From: Pseudomonadota bacterium | Lineage (GTDB): Bacteria > Pseudomonadota > Alphaproteobacteria > Rhizobiales > Xanthobacteraceae | DNA: 64,000 bases | NCBI GenBank assembly: GCA_023404675.1 | Contig: JAEYAW010000036.1 | Span: forward strand, 115,180 to 179,179 | Reading direction: 5' to 3' | In this document: positions 16,851 to 26,404 of the stretch, one piece after another | How the letters are laid out: each line of letters starts with the position of its first letter | How positions within the stretch are numbered: position 1 is the first letter of the stretch | Made by a program: the position numbers and the translations under genes | The notes under the pieces: generated by a model | Database searches by the model: none | Told to the model about the DNA's origin: nothing | What the model saw: only the letters and a program-made list of their open reading frames with translations

Positions 16851-17945
16851 TTACCGCTTGCGGCGAGCATGTTCGGAATACACAAAGCTGTCGTAGCTTG
16901 CTTCGCCGATCCGGTTCCAAAGGAAGACATCCTCGCGGAAAGCCTTCCAGTTGTCATAGATCGCCTTGAATTTCGGATTCGATGCAGCCAGTTCATCATA
17001 GTAGTCGAAGGCAACGCCGTAGGCCTGTGACATCATTTCACGCGGGAAGGCGCGAAGCTCGGCTCCGAGCCCGACGAGGCGGCGGAGAGCGGGTCCATTC
17101 CATGCATCATAGCCCGCGAGAATGTTCGATGTTCCCTCATTGGAGGCCACTTCCAGCGCGGCCTTGTAAGATTGCGGCAACTCATTCCAGCGATCTATGT
17201 TGATGAAGTTGCCGACCTGAACGCAGCCTTCCCACCAGCCCGGGTAGTAGTAGTACTTTGCCACCTTATAGAGGCTGAGCTGCTCGTCATCGAAGGGGCC
17301 GACATATTCGACCGCATCGATCGTTCCACGTTCGAGGGCGGGATAGATATCGCCTGCGGGAATACTTTGCGGAACAACCCCCATGCGCTTCATGATTTCG
17401 CCGGTCAGACCTCCGATCCTCATCTTGAGGCCCTTCATGTCGTCGAGCGACTTGATCTCTTTCCGGAACCATCCGCCCATCTGCGCGCCGGTGTGACCCA
17501 TGGGGATGTAGTTGACATTGTAGGACTTGAAGAACTCGTTGCACAGTTTCAGGCCATCTCCGCGAATCATCCAAGCGCTCTGCTGCCGGGTGTTGAGACC
17601 GAACGGCATCGCGGTGGCGAAGGCGAAGGTCGGATCCTTGCCTACGTAAAAATAGGAGGCCGTATAGCCTGACTCGACGGTGCCGTTCTGCACGGCATCC
17701 AGAACCTGGAATGCCGGAACGAGTTCGCCCGGACCGAAGAGCTGGATCTGAAACTTGCCGTCCGTGAGCTCCGCCACCCGTTTGGTGAAGGCGACGCAGG
17801 CATCATAGGAAATCGTCAGATTCTTTGGAAAGCTGGAGATCCAGCGCCATTTGACGCTCGGGTTGGATTGGGCGAGTGCCGGTGCGGCGATTGCGCTTCC
17901 CGCGCCGCCGAGGGCAAGGACTTTGGTGAATTTCCTGCGGTCCAT
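16851..17945 (-). CDS. dctP: TRAP transporter solute-binding protein DctP
   Basis: This 364-residue periplasmic receptor of a TRAP transporter has a Tat-type leader (MDRRKFTKVLALGGAGS, cleavage near ALA-QS). The mature sequence WRWISSFPKNLTISYDACVA resembles the DctP branch annotated for chloroaromatic or mannitol-type uptake. ATG 17945 is chosen because GGAGG lies seven bases upstream; an in-frame extension to 18011 lacks this. It is the last gene of a DctQ-DctM-DctP set on the minus strand. It probably captures the carboxylated aromatic or 2-oxoacid substrate handled by the cluster. Confidence 0.9.
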   Translation of the reverse strand: MDRRKFTKVLALGGAGSAIAAPALAQSNPSVKWRWISSFPKNLTISYDACVAFTKRVAELTDGKFQIQLFGPGELVPAFQVLDAVQNGTVESGYTASYFYVGKDPTFAFATAMPFGLNTRQQSAWMIRGDGLKLCNEFFKSYNVNYIPMGHTGAQMGGWFRKEIKSLDDMKGLKMRIGGLTGEIMKRMGVVPQSIPAGDIYPALERGTIDAVEYVGPFDDEQLSLYKVAKYYYYPGWWEGCVQVGNFINIDRWNELPQSYKAALEVASNEGTSNILAGYDAWNGPALRRLVGLGAELRAFPREMMSQAYGVAFDYYDELAASNPKFKAIYDNWKAFREDVFLWNRIGEASYDSFVYSEHARRKR

Positions 17946-18017
17946 TGGGTTTCCTCCTTCATCTTTGCTAAGCCGCGTTGATCGGCGGTCGATCTTTTTC
18001 CATGAGACCATGGACGG

Positions 18018-19442
18018 TTATTGCGTGATTTTCGGTATCTCGATCTCGTCGTCCAGTTCGGGTGCGCCAATGCTTTCAAGCTTGTGCTCGACCACACCCC
18101 GGTCGAGCTGCTTTTCCTTGGTGATCCAATACGTGACGCTTTGCGGGAAAAAGATCATGATTCCGACAAGCAGGAGCTGTAGCCCTATCCAGGGTACCGC
18201 GCCCCAGTAGATGTCCGAACTCTTCACTTCCTTTGGTGCGATGCCCCGCAGGTAGAACAGCGCGAAGCCGAATGGCGGATGCATGAAGCTGGTCTGCATG
18301 TTCACGCATATCAACAGCCCAAGCCAGATAAGGTCGATATCAAGCTTGGCTGCGACCGGAACGAGCAGCGGCAGGACGATGAAGGCGATCTCGAAGAAGT
18401 CGAGGAAGAAGGCGAGACCGAAGACGAAGACATTGACAAAGATCAGGAAGCCGACCTGGCCGCCGGGCAACCCTTCGAGAAGGCTTTCTATCCAGGCGCC
18501 GCCATTGACGCCCTGAAAAACAAGGCTGAAGCAGGTCGCGCCGAACAGGATGAACACCACCATCGCGGTCAGGCTCGCGGTCGATGTCATGGCCTGACGG
18601 AGCAGCTGCCAGCTCAGCCGGCCGTACAGCGCGGCGAGGATGATCGCGCCGGTCGCTCCCATGGCGCCGGCCTCGGTCGGTGTCGCGAGACCAAGGAAGA
18701 TCGTTCCGAGGACAAGAAATATCAGTCCGAGCGACGGCACCATGGCCAGACACACCTGGCCCACGAGCTTCCATCCGAGTTGCCCCCGCGCCTCGATCGG
18801 AAGCGGCGGCATCCGCCACGGCTGAAACAGCGCGACAAGTCCGAGAAAGGCCAGGAAAATGCCGACCTGGAGCAGGGATGGTCCGATGGCGCCGAGGTAC
18901 ATGTCGCCGACGGAACGCTTCAGTTGATCGGCAAGGATAATCAGGACCAACGAAGGCGGGATCACTTGGGTGATGGTGCCGGAGGCGGCGATCACGCCCG
19001 TGGCGAGCCGCATGTCGTAGCCGTAGCGCAACATCACCGGCAGCGAGATGACGCCCATCGCGATGACGGAGGCGGCGACGGTGCCGGTGACTGCGCCGAG
19101 AATGGCGCCCACGAGCACGACAGCTACGGCGAGGCCGCCAGGCTTGCCGCCGAACAGTTTGCCCATGCCCTCCAGCAGCTCCTCCGCAAGGCCGCAGCGC
19201 TCGAGGATCGCCCCCATGAATGTGAAAAACGGAATCGCCAGCAACAGTTCGTTCGCAATCGTGCCAAACAGACGGAAGGGCAGGGCCTGCAGGAAGTCGG
19301 GATTGAAGTGTCCCGTCGCGATTCCCGCCAGCCCGAACAGCAGACCAATCGCGGCGAGAGAAAACGCGACGGGAAACCCGACCAGCAGGAATGCGATCAT
19401 GCCGCAGAACATCAGGGGCGGCATAATTCCATGCGTCAGCAT
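18018..19442 (-). CDS. dctM: TRAP transporter large permease DctM
   Basis: This multi-helix inner-membrane protein of 474 residues starts MLTHGIMPPLMFCGMIAFLL and has the conserved ASGTITQVIPPSLVLIIL region and the later MHPPFGFALFYLRGI segment typical of DctM. It moves the solute using the sodium or proton gradient, together with the small permease and DctP. It is somewhat longer than the usual ~430 residues, with a polar C-terminal tail of about 40 residues. It starts 25 bases after the DctQ stop. Confidence 0.92.
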   Translation of the reverse strand: MLTHGIMPPLMFCGMIAFLLVGFPVAFSLAAIGLLFGLAGIATGHFNPDFLQALPFRLFGTIANELLLAIPFFTFMGAILERCGLAEELLEGMGKLFGGKPGGLAVAVVLVGAILGAVTGTVAASVIAMGVISLPVMLRYGYDMRLATGVIAASGTITQVIPPSLVLIILADQLKRSVGDMYLGAIGPSLLQVGIFLAFLGLVALFQPWRMPPLPIEARGQLGWKLVGQVCLAMVPSLGLIFLVLGTIFLGLATPTEAGAMGATGAIILAALYGRLSWQLLRQAMTSTASLTAMVVFILFGATCFSLVFQGVNGGAWIESLLEGLPGGQVGFLIFVNVFVFGLAFFLDFFEIAFIVLPLLVPVAAKLDIDLIWLGLLICVNMQTSFMHPPFGFALFYLRGIAPKEVKSSDIYWGAVPWIGLQLLLVGIMIFFPQSVTYWITKEKQLDRGVVEHKLESIGAPELDDEIEIPKITQ

Positions 19443-19467
19443 TGCTTTGGCTCGCTTCCGGTCGTTC

Positions 19468-20007
19468 TCATTGCAGCGGCTTTTCGTAGCCCGTGTCGAT
19501 ATCGATAAAGCCGGCGAGCGCGGCGATGCGCTTGATCAGTTCGGAGACGCCTTGGGCCGCGAGAAGGGCAAATCCAACGGGCAGCAGCAGCTTCGCCGGC
19601 CAAAGAATGAGTCCACCGGAATTCGGCGATGCCTCGCCGCTCGCGAATGAGCCGGCAAAGAAAGGCCAGGACAATTTCAGGAGGTACAGGCTGATGGGCA
19701 GAAGGAAAAAGGTCAGTCCGAAGGCATCGATCCACAGGCGGCCTCTCGCTCCCAGCGAGCCATAGACCAGGTCGACGCGAACATGCTCGTTCCGGCAAAG
19801 GGTCCGCGCGGCGCCCAGAAGCACGATCGCGCCGAAAAGATACCACTGGATCTCGAGAAAGGCATTGGAGCTTATATTGAGGATGTAACGCGCGGTTGCA
19901 TTCAGCGCGCTGACAAGGACCGCCATAAGCACGCACCAGTCGGCGGCGCTTCCGAACCATCCGGAGATGCGATCGACGGTCGCGCCGATTGTAAGAAGTC
20001 CCCTCAT
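19468..20007 (-). CDS. dctQ: TRAP transporter small permease DctQ
   Basis: The 179-residue membrane protein has four predicted helices; LEIQWYLFGAIVLLGAA and VRVDLVYG are the conserved DctQ signatures. It pairs with DctM. I chose ATG 20007 (GGGGA upstream); the open frame extends to 20109, but the extra residues are polar and unlike the family. The upstream 245-base region, shared with the divergent Crp/Fnr gene, contains a strong palindrome at 20104. Confidence 0.9.
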   Translation of the reverse strand: MRGLLTIGATVDRISGWFGSAADWCVLMAVLVSALNATARYILNISSNAFLEIQWYLFGAIVLLGAARTLCRNEHVRVDLVYGSLGARGRLWIDAFGLTFFLLPISLYLLKLSWPFFAGSFASGEASPNSGGLILWPAKLLLPVGFALLAAQGVSELIKRIAALAGFIDIDTGYEKPLQ

Positions 20008-20103
20008 CGTTTCCCCAGGGCCGCGCGCCCCATTTTCCGTTTTGCAAATTTTTGTCGCGCGGACTCCGCACGCTCGATTGTCCGGCAGAAGGCCGCGCAA
20101 AAC

Positions 20104-20119
20104 TGTCAAGGCTTTGACA
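20104..20119. promoter_or_regulatory. Crp/Fnr-type palindrome between dctQ and regulator gene
   Basis: TGTCAAGGCTTTGACA is a perfect inverted repeat (TGTCAA-N4-TTGACA), the spacing expected for Crp/Fnr-family dimers. It lies about 97 bases upstream of dctQ and 134 upstream of the regulator start. Flanking bases ACTGTCAA and TGACAAT recur at 26405. Confidence 0.65.
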
Positions 20120-20252
20120 ATTTGGGGCCGCCCGATGGTGCGACGTCATTGTGCGTCGCAAGACAACTAAACCTCGCGCTCCGCGCGATCGTCGTTGCGC
20201 GCGACGGCTGCTTTGCGCAATACTCTTTGGCAGTTCTAAACAAGGCGCGACC

Positions 20253-20987
20253 ATGCAACGCGAGGACGTCAGGGAGATTTTGCGGCGGCACGGCTGGTTC
20301 GAAAGCCTGCCGGAGCAGTTATCGCAGGCGATCATCGAGCGCAGCGTGCAAAGGGAGGTGGCGGCAGGCGCGCTTGTCTACGCGACGGGCGATACGGTGA
20401 ACGGACAGTTCGCGGTGCTGTCGGGTGAAGTCCGTCTGGTCGCGAACGCGAATGATGGCAAGCATATATTGTACCGCGTGCTGCCACCGGGCGCGTGGTT
20501 TGGCCATCTTTCCGTTCTCGATCAGCAGCCGCGGTTTCAGGATGCAGTCGCGACGGCGCCGGCCACGATTCTCCATCTGCCCATGACCGCCTTCAATTCG
20601 ATCATTTCGGAAGAGCCTCGCCATATTCTGCATTTCTCGCAACTTATCTGCCAGGACATCCGCGTCGCCATGAGCATGCTTGCGGAAATGAAGGCGATGC
20701 CGCTGCCCTCCCGCGTGGCGCAGGTGCTGCTTCAGACCTGCGACGTTCATGCGTCCGAGAGCGAGGGTTGCAAACTCACGCAGGAATCGCTGGCCGCGAT
20801 GGTCGGGACATCGCGTCAGACGGTCAACAGGGTGCTGCGGCGGTTCGAGAACCGCAATCTGATCCGGGTCGAATACGGGCGCGTTGTTGTTTGCGATCCG
20901 TCCAGACTCGCTTCCGCCGCAGGCAAGGATCCAACCGGGATGCGTCCCAAGCGCCGTCTCAGCAGTCCCGTATTTACGGCACACTGA
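20253..20987 (+). CDS. Crp/Fnr-family transcriptional regulator
   Basis: The 244-residue regulator has an N-terminal cyclic-nucleotide-type beta barrel (~residues 20-130) and a C-terminal winged helix (TQESLAAMVGTSRQTVNRVL at ~178-197). No Fnr cysteine cluster is seen near the N terminus, so a small ligand rather than oxygen sensing is more likely. I use ATG 20253 with AAGG upstream. It is divergent from the TRAP operon and probably binds the palindrome between them. It converges on the quinone reductase gene, with a 14-base overlap of the 3' ends. Confidence 0.88.
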   Translation: MQREDVREILRRHGWFESLPEQLSQAIIERSVQREVAAGALVYATGDTVNGQFAVLSGEVRLVANANDGKHILYRVLPPGAWFGHLSVLDQQPRFQDAVATAPATILHLPMTAFNSIISEEPRHILHFSQLICQDIRVAMSMLAEMKAMPLPSRVAQVLLQTCDVHASESEGCKLTQESLAAMVGTSRQTVNRVLRRFENRNLIRVEYGRVVVCDPSRLASAAGKDPTGMRPKRRLSSPVFTAH

Positions 20988-21948
20988 ACACGGTGGAACC
21001 GGTCGTTCGCCGTTCCTCGAGATCGCGATGCGCGCGAGCGGCTTCCGGAAGCGGATAGGTCTGATTGATCGCGACGCGAATCAGTCCGCTCCGTAATGCA
21101 TCGAATACATCGTTCGCGCAGGCCTGAAGCCGCCCCGGTCCGCGCAGGAAGTCTGGCAGCATGGGGCGTGTCAGAACGAGTGATCCCTTGCGCCCGAGCA
21201 GATTGATCTCAAGCGGATCGATCGGTCCTGAGGACTGCCCGAACACCACCATTGTTCCGCGCGGCCGAAGGCAGTCCAGCGATCGCGCGAAAGTGTCGCG
21301 GCCTACTGAGTCGAAGACCACGGGCAACTTCCGACCTTTCGTGACGTCGACAACCCCGGACACGAAATCATCCCGTCCATGAACAAAGACGTGCGCGCAT
21401 CCATTGGCCCGGGCGAGCTCGGCCTTGGCGTCCGAAGAGACGGTTCCGATCACTTCGGCACCGAGCGCGCTCGCCCACTGACAGAGCAGCGTTCCGACAC
21501 CGCCAGCCGCTGCGTGTACGAGTATCGGCTCGCCGGGCCTCACGGGATAGACATCCTTGATCAGGAATCGTGCGGTAAGGCCCTGAAGAAGAACGGCGGC
21601 GGCTGTTCGATCCTCGATATCGCCCGGCAGTTTCACCACTGTGGAGGCGGCGATGACGCGCGCCTGCGCATACGCGCCGACGCTGCCGGCGTAAGCGACG
21701 CGATCGCCCGGCCGGAAGTCGCCGGCATTCTCGCCGACGGCCTCCACCACGCCGGCTGCCTCCGCGCCAGGGATGAAAGGCAACGGCAGCGGATAGAGAC
21801 CGCTGCGGAAATACGTATCGAGGAAGTTGAGTCCGACGGCCGTATGCCGCACGAGGAGCTCTCCGGAACCGGGCGAGGGTACGTCCGTGTCTTCCCAGAC
21901 CAAAACCTCAGGTCCACCCACACGATGGACAACGATCGCGAACGGCAT
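20974..21948 (-). CDS. NADPH:quinone reductase-like oxidoreductase
   Basis: The 324-residue protein belongs to the zinc-free quinone oxidoreductase branch of the medium-chain dehydrogenases. It has RHTAVGLNFLDTYFRSGLYP at ~35-54, and the NADPH site HAAAGGVGTLLCQWASALGA at ~145-164. No structural zinc cysteines are present. It could reduce a quinone or an enone intermediate from the pathway. The minus-strand order from here is SDR, then this gene, with 24 bases between them, so they are probably co-transcribed with the 2-oxoacid oxidoreductase upstream. Confidence 0.88.
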   Translation of the reverse strand: MPFAIVVHRVGGPEVLVWEDTDVPSPGSGELLVRHTAVGLNFLDTYFRSGLYPLPLPFIPGAEAAGVVEAVGENAGDFRPGDRVAYAGSVGAYAQARVIAASTVVKLPGDIEDRTAAAVLLQGLTARFLIKDVYPVRPGEPILVHAAAGGVGTLLCQWASALGAEVIGTVSSDAKAELARANGCAHVFVHGRDDFVSGVVDVTKGRKLPVVFDSVGRDTFARSLDCLRPRGTMVVFGQSSGPIDPLEINLLGRKGSLVLTRPMLPDFLRGPGRLQACANDVFDALRSGLIRVAINQTYPLPEAARAHRDLEERRTTGSTVFSVP

Positions 21949-21972
21949 CTGTGAACGTCCCGGCGAGGGAAA

Positions 21973-22722
21973 TCAGAGCGTATTCATGCAATAGCCGCCG
22001 TCGATCAGAATATTCTGACCTGTTATATAACCGGCCGAGCGGCTGCAGAGAAACGCGCAGGTATCGCCGAATTCGTCGGGCTCGCCGAAGCGGCCAGCCG
22101 GAATGGTTTTGATGAGCGCCTCCGTCGCCGCCGCGTCGGCCAGGGCTCGGGCGCGCGTCGTGGCGAACGACCCCGGCAGCAGATTGTTGATGGCCACGCC
22201 GCGTCCGACCACCTGTCGCGAGACGCCTGCCACGAAGCCTGTCAGCCCGAGACGCACCGCATTCGAAAGATCGAGATTGATGAAGGGGCGCACCGATGTC
22301 ATTGACGTGACATTGACGATCCGGCCGAAATTCCGTTCCATCATGCCATCCACATAATGCGTGATCAGCGCGACTGCGGACAGCATGTTGGCTTCCAGTG
22401 CGCGGGACCAGTCGTCGTGTGTAAGCTCGCGGAAATCCTTTTTGGGAGGGCCGCCAGCATTGTTGACCAGAATATCGGGGTGAGGGCACGTCCTTATCAG
22501 ACGGTCGCGGCCATCCTTGGTCGCCACGTCGGCGATGACCGTCGAGACCGCGGCTCCTGTCTCGGCCCGGACCCGGTCGGCCGCGGCGCTTAGAACGTCT
22601 GGCCGTCGCCCGTTCATCACGACGTCGCATCCCGCCGCCGCGAGTGCACGCGCGCATGCGTAGCCTAATCCTTCGCTGCTGGCGCAGACGATGGCCTTGC
22701 GGCCTCCAATACCGAGGTCCAT
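21973..22722 (-). CDS. Atypical SDR oxidoreductase, paralogue of 14583
   Basis: The 249-residue SDR begins MDLGIGGRKAIVCASSEGLG, nearly the same as the protein encoded at 14583, and ends YITGQNILIDGG. The active-site Tyr and Lys positions are again Ser and Arg (LSNAVRLGLTGFVAG), so the missing Tyr-x3-Lys is conserved between the two. ATG 22722 has GGGA upstream; an earlier in-frame start at 22746 adds eight residues. It lies between the 2-oxoacid oxidoreductase and quinone reductase genes. Two related enzymes in one cluster may act on successive or alternative intermediates. Confidence 0.87.
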   Translation of the reverse strand: MDLGIGGRKAIVCASSEGLGYACARALAAAGCDVVMNGRRPDVLSAAADRVRAETGAAVSTVIADVATKDGRDRLIRTCPHPDILVNNAGGPPKKDFRELTHDDWSRALEANMLSAVALITHYVDGMMERNFGRIVNVTSMTSVRPFINLDLSNAVRLGLTGFVAGVSRQVVGRGVAINNLLPGSFATTRARALADAAATEALIKTIPAGRFGEPDEFGDTCAFLCSRSAGYITGQNILIDGGYCMNTL

Positions 22723-22781
22723 GGTTTGATTCCCGTGAGTTGGCACGCGGCATCGCGCATGGCGACGCCACGTGAGAGATG

Positions 22782-25700
22782 TCAGGCGACACGCTGTTCG
22801 GCGGTGGCGCCTTGGCGGAATGCTTTGAGGAGGAGGTCTTCCTCAATCGCGGCGGCCTTCATGTTCGCTTCCTTGACGTGACCGTAACCGCGAATGCGAT
22901 CCGGAATTGCCGCGATCTGAACCGCCAGGCCGTAATTATGAGGCGTCAATGCGCCGATCAGTTCCTCGACGACCATTTCATAACGCTCGATCAGGGCGCG
23001 CTCGGAACGCCGCTCCGATGTATAGCCGAAGATGTCGAGTGGTGTGCCGCGCAGGCCGCGACAGGCGGCGAGAGCACCGAAGAGAGGCCAGACCCATCGT
23101 CCGAACTGGCGCTTCCTCAAATGACCCTTGTCGTCGCGCGATGCGAGCAGCGGGGGAGCGAGGTGGAAGCTCAGCTTGAAATCACCCTCGAACTGCTCGT
23201 TCAGTTTTTCAAGAAAGCGACCGTCGGTGTAGAGGCGCGCAACCTCGTACTCATCCTTGTAGGCCATCAACTTGTAGAAATTCCGCGCGACGGCTCCCGA
23301 AAGACGTCCGCTTCTTCCGTCCGGATCCGCGGATTGCGCCTTCGCCACGAGGATCTTGTAGCGATCGGCGTAGGTCGCGTTCTGATACTTCGTCAGGCGC
23401 TCGACGCGATCATTGATCAGCCAGCCGATGTCTTGTTCCTGTGGCGGTGCGGCGAGTTTCGGCGCCACCATTTTCTGCACCGCCTGCGGATCGTGGGCGG
23501 CGAGCCGTCCGAAGGCAAAGGCCTTGCGGTTCATCGCGACGGAAACGTTGTTCAATTCGATCGCCCGGTCGATGGCCTCGAAGCCGATAGGGACCAGCCC
23601 TTTCTGGAAGGCATAGCCCAGCATGAAAAGATTGCTGGCGATGCTGTCGCCGAGGAGACGCGTTGCCAGCCTCGATGCATCGACGAAATCCACATGCGAT
23701 GCGCCGGTGGCGTCGGTGATGGTCTTGCGCATGTCGCCGGCCGGGAAATCGAGATCCTGATTGACGACGAACTCGGCCGTGGGCTGCTCGCTGGTGTTCA
23801 CGACCGCCCGCGTCACCTCCCGCTCGACTTGCGCCATCACTGTAGTGCTTGCGGTGACGACGAGATCGCAGCCCAGCACCAGATGAGCCGCGCCCGCACC
23901 AACGCGAACGGATTTCAGCTCGCCGGGCGTTGGAGCGATGCGGATGTGGCTTGTCACGGCCCCATTCTTCTGCGCCATGCCGGTGAAGTCCAACACCGAG
24001 ACGCCCTTGTTTTCCAGGTGTCCCGCCATGCCGAGGAGCGCTCCGATGGTGAGAACCCCGGTACCGCCGATGCCCGCGAGGAGAATGTTGTAGGTTTCTC
24101 GCAGCTCCGTTTTCGGCGGAATCGGCAACTGCTCCAGCGGGTCGCTCTGGTCGACGCCGACTGCGCCCGGCCGTGTCTTTCGGATACTGCCACCATGCAC
24201 GGTGACGAAGCTCGGACAAAACCCTTTCAGACAGGAGAAGTCTTTGTTGCAGGCCGACTGATCAATCTGCCGCTTGCGGCCAAGCTCGGTTGCGAGCGGT
24301 TTCACCGAAATGCAGTTCGATTGCGTCGAGCAATCGCCGCATCCCTCGCAGACTTCTTCGTTGATGAAAACGCGGCGCGGTGGATCGGGAAATTCGCCTC
24401 GCTTGCGTCGCCTGCGCTTTTCCGCCGCGCAGGTCTGGTCGTAGATGATGACGGTCAGTCCGGGCGTGTCCCGCATCCGGCGTTGCAGGGCATCAAGATT
24501 GTCGCGATGTTCGATGAGCGTGCCGGCCGGGAATAGCCCCGGACTTGGGTATTTGTCCGGCTCGTCGCTGACAACCGCGACGAGCCGCGCGCCTTCCGCA
24601 TGGACTTGGTGGGCGATTTGCGGCACCGACAGGCCCCCTTCGGCAGGCTGGCCGCCCGTCATCGCGACTGCGTCGTTATAGAGAATCTTATAAGTAATGT
24701 TGACGCCGGCCGCCGCTGCCGCGCGCAGGGCGACGGAGCCGCTGTGCGTATAGGTGCCGTCACCGAGATTCTGAAAGACGTGCTCGTCTTGCGCGAACGG
24801 CGCCTGTCCGATCCATGTCGCGCCTTCGCCTCCCATCTGCGTGAACGTCGCCGTCTTGCGGTGGGGCATGAAGATGGCCATGCCGTGGCAGCCGATGCCG
24901 GCGAGCGCCCGGCTGCCTTCAGGAACGACGGTCGAGGTGTTGTGCGGGCAGCCCGAGCAGAAGAACGGCGTACGTTGCAAGCGCGTGGACGTCTGCACCC
25001 GCTCGAAGGATTCGAGCCTTGCCAGCCGCTGGCGCATGTGCGGCGTCACAGCGCCGAGCCGCTCCAGCCGAGCGACGATGGCGCGCGCCACAATGGTCGG
25101 CGTGATCTCGCCCTCGCTTCGGATCAGCGGCGAACCGGCCTCGTCGCGTTTGCCGACAACGCTTGGCCGTTGGTCCGCGGGCATGTTGTAGAGAATCTCG
25201 ATGAGCTGACGTTCGATGAAGCCGCGCTTCTCCTCGACGACGAGCACGTCCTGCAGGCCGCCGGCGAAGCGCTGGGCGCCGCTGCGCTCCAACGGCCAGG
25301 TCAGGCCAACCTTGTAGATCCTGATTCCCAGATCGGCGATGGCGTCCGCGTTCAGGCCGAGGTCGTCGAAAGCCTGCCGCACATCCAGATAAGCCTTGCC
25401 CGTGGTGATGATGCCGAGCCGGGGCCGGCGAGGTTCGATCACGATGCGATCGATCGCGTTGGCGCGAACGAAGGCCGCCACCGCCTCCATGCGGGGTCCG
25501 TGCAGGCGTCGTTCGGATTCGAGCGGTGGATCGGGCCAGCGGATATTCAATCCGCCCGGCGGCATTTCAAAATCCGCGGGCGTCACGATGTTCAGCCGGT
25601 TGCTGGCGATTTCGATCGACGCGGCGCTCTCCACCGTTTCCGCGATAGCCTTGAAGCCGATCCAGCAGCCCGAGAAGCGCGACAGCGCAAAGCCAAAAAG

Positions 25701-26246
25701 GCCGAAGTCAAGATACTCCTGAACGCTTGCAGGATTGAGGATCGGCATCAGGGCGGACTCGAAGAGCTGCTCGCTCTGGTGCGGCAATGTCGACGACTGG
25801 CAACCATGATCGTCGCCGGCGATGGCCAGAACACCGCCGAAACGGGAGGTTCCGGCCATGTTGGCATGTTTGAACACGTCCATCGTGCGATCGACGCCGG
25901 GACCCTTGCCGTACCAGATGCCGAATACGCCCTGCACCTTGGCCGGATGCAGCGCCACCTGCTGGCTTCCCCAGACGGCGGTCGCTGCGAGGTCTTCGTT
26001 CAGGCCCGGCTGGAATGTCACGTCGTGACGGTCCAGGAGTTTCTTATTGCGCCACAGCTCGGTGTCCAGCGCTCCCAGCGGGGACCCGCGATAGCCGGAG
26101 ATGAAGCCTGCGGTATTGAGGCCGTCCGCGAGGTCGCGCTCCTTCTGCATCGTCAGAAGACGGACCATCGCCTGAATGCCGGAAATGTAAATCCGTCCCG
26201 ACCGGCGCTCGTATTTGTCGGCGAGAGTGATGTCCATCATGCTCAT
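22782..26246 (-). CDS. Fused 2-oxoacid (indolepyruvate-type) ferredoxin oxidoreductase
   Basis: A single ~1154-residue polypeptide fuses the subunits of a thiamine-diphosphate 2-oxoacid:ferredoxin oxidoreductase, which turns an aryl or alkyl 2-oxoacid plus CoA into acyl-CoA. In order: the pyrimidine-binding domain (SGYRGSPLGALD near 50), the TPP domain with CSGCPHNTSTVVPEGS (~440), an Fe-S region CEGCGDCSTQSNC plus further cysteines (~655-690), the gamma domain (LLAGIGGTGVLTIGALLG, ~745), and a C-terminal family-specific domain. I place the start at ATG 26246; ATGs at 26240 and 26237 are alternatives, with no clear ribosome site. The open frame runs on to 27317, but that part is antisense to the hydratase gene. 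Confidence 0.92.
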   Translation of the reverse strand: MSMMDITLADKYERRSGRIYISGIQAMVRLLTMQKERDLADGLNTAGFISGYRGSPLGALDTELWRNKKLLDRHDVTFQPGLNEDLAATAVWGSQQVALHPAKVQGVFGIWYGKGPGVDRTMDVFKHANMAGTSRFGGVLAIAGDDHGCQSSTLPHQSEQLFESALMPILNPASVQEYLDFGLFGFALSRFSGCWIGFKAIAETVESAASIEIASNRLNIVTPADFEMPPGGLNIRWPDPPLESERRLHGPRMEAVAAFVRANAIDRIVIEPRRPRLGIITTGKAYLDVRQAFDDLGLNADAIADLGIRIYKVGLTWPLERSGAQRFAGGLQDVLVVEEKRGFIERQLIEILYNMPADQRPSVVGKRDEAGSPLIRSEGEITPTIVARAIVARLERLGAVTPHMRQRLARLESFERVQTSTRLQRTPFFCSGCPHNTSTVVPEGSRALAGIGCHGMAIFMPHRKTATFTQMGGEGATWIGQAPFAQDEHVFQNLGDGTYTHSGSVALRAAAAAGVNITYKILYNDAVAMTGGQPAEGGLSVPQIAHQVHAEGARLVAVVSDEPDKYPSPGLFPAGTLIEHRDNLDALQRRMRDTPGLTVIIYDQTCAAEKRRRRKRGEFPDPPRRVFINEEVCEGCGDCSTQSNCISVKPLATELGRKRQIDQSACNKDFSCLKGFCPSFVTVHGGSIRKTRPGAVGVDQSDPLEQLPIPPKTELRETYNILLAGIGGTGVLTIGALLGMAGHLENKGVSVLDFTGMAQKNGAVTSHIRIAPTPGELKSVRVGAGAAHLVLGCDLVVTASTTVMAQVEREVTRAVVNTSEQPTAEFVVNQDLDFPAGDMRKTITDATGASHVDFVDASRLATRLLGDSIASNLFMLGYAFQKGLVPIGFEAIDRAIELNNVSVAMNRKAFAFGRLAAHDPQAVQKMVAPKLAAPPQEQDIGWLINDRVERLTKYQNATYADRYKILVAKAQSADPDGRSGRLSGAVARNFYKLMAYKDEYEVARLYTDGRFLEKLNEQFEGDFKLSFHLAPPLLASRDDKGHLRKRQFGRWVWPLFGALAACRGLRGTPLDIFGYTSERRSERALIERYEMVVEELIGALTPHNYGLAVQIAAIPDRIRGYGHVKEANMKAAAIEEDLLLKAFRQGATAEQRVA

Positions 26247-26404
26247 GGATGATTTTGCCCGAAACAGCGTGCCCAGCGTTCGTCGTATCCGCGGGCTTCT
26301 CCGCGCGAAGCGAGGCCGGCGGCGGTACGCGTAGTTCGGGCTTCCTCCGGATTGGTGCTTGGTTTGAATTCCGCCCATGATGCGCTTGGATGGCGGGATG
26401 GCAC

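Noticed and set aside
18279..19508. 409-codon open frame antisense to dctM
   Set aside because: Composition is Glu/Gln/Arg-rich, as expected opposite a hydrophobic membrane protein.
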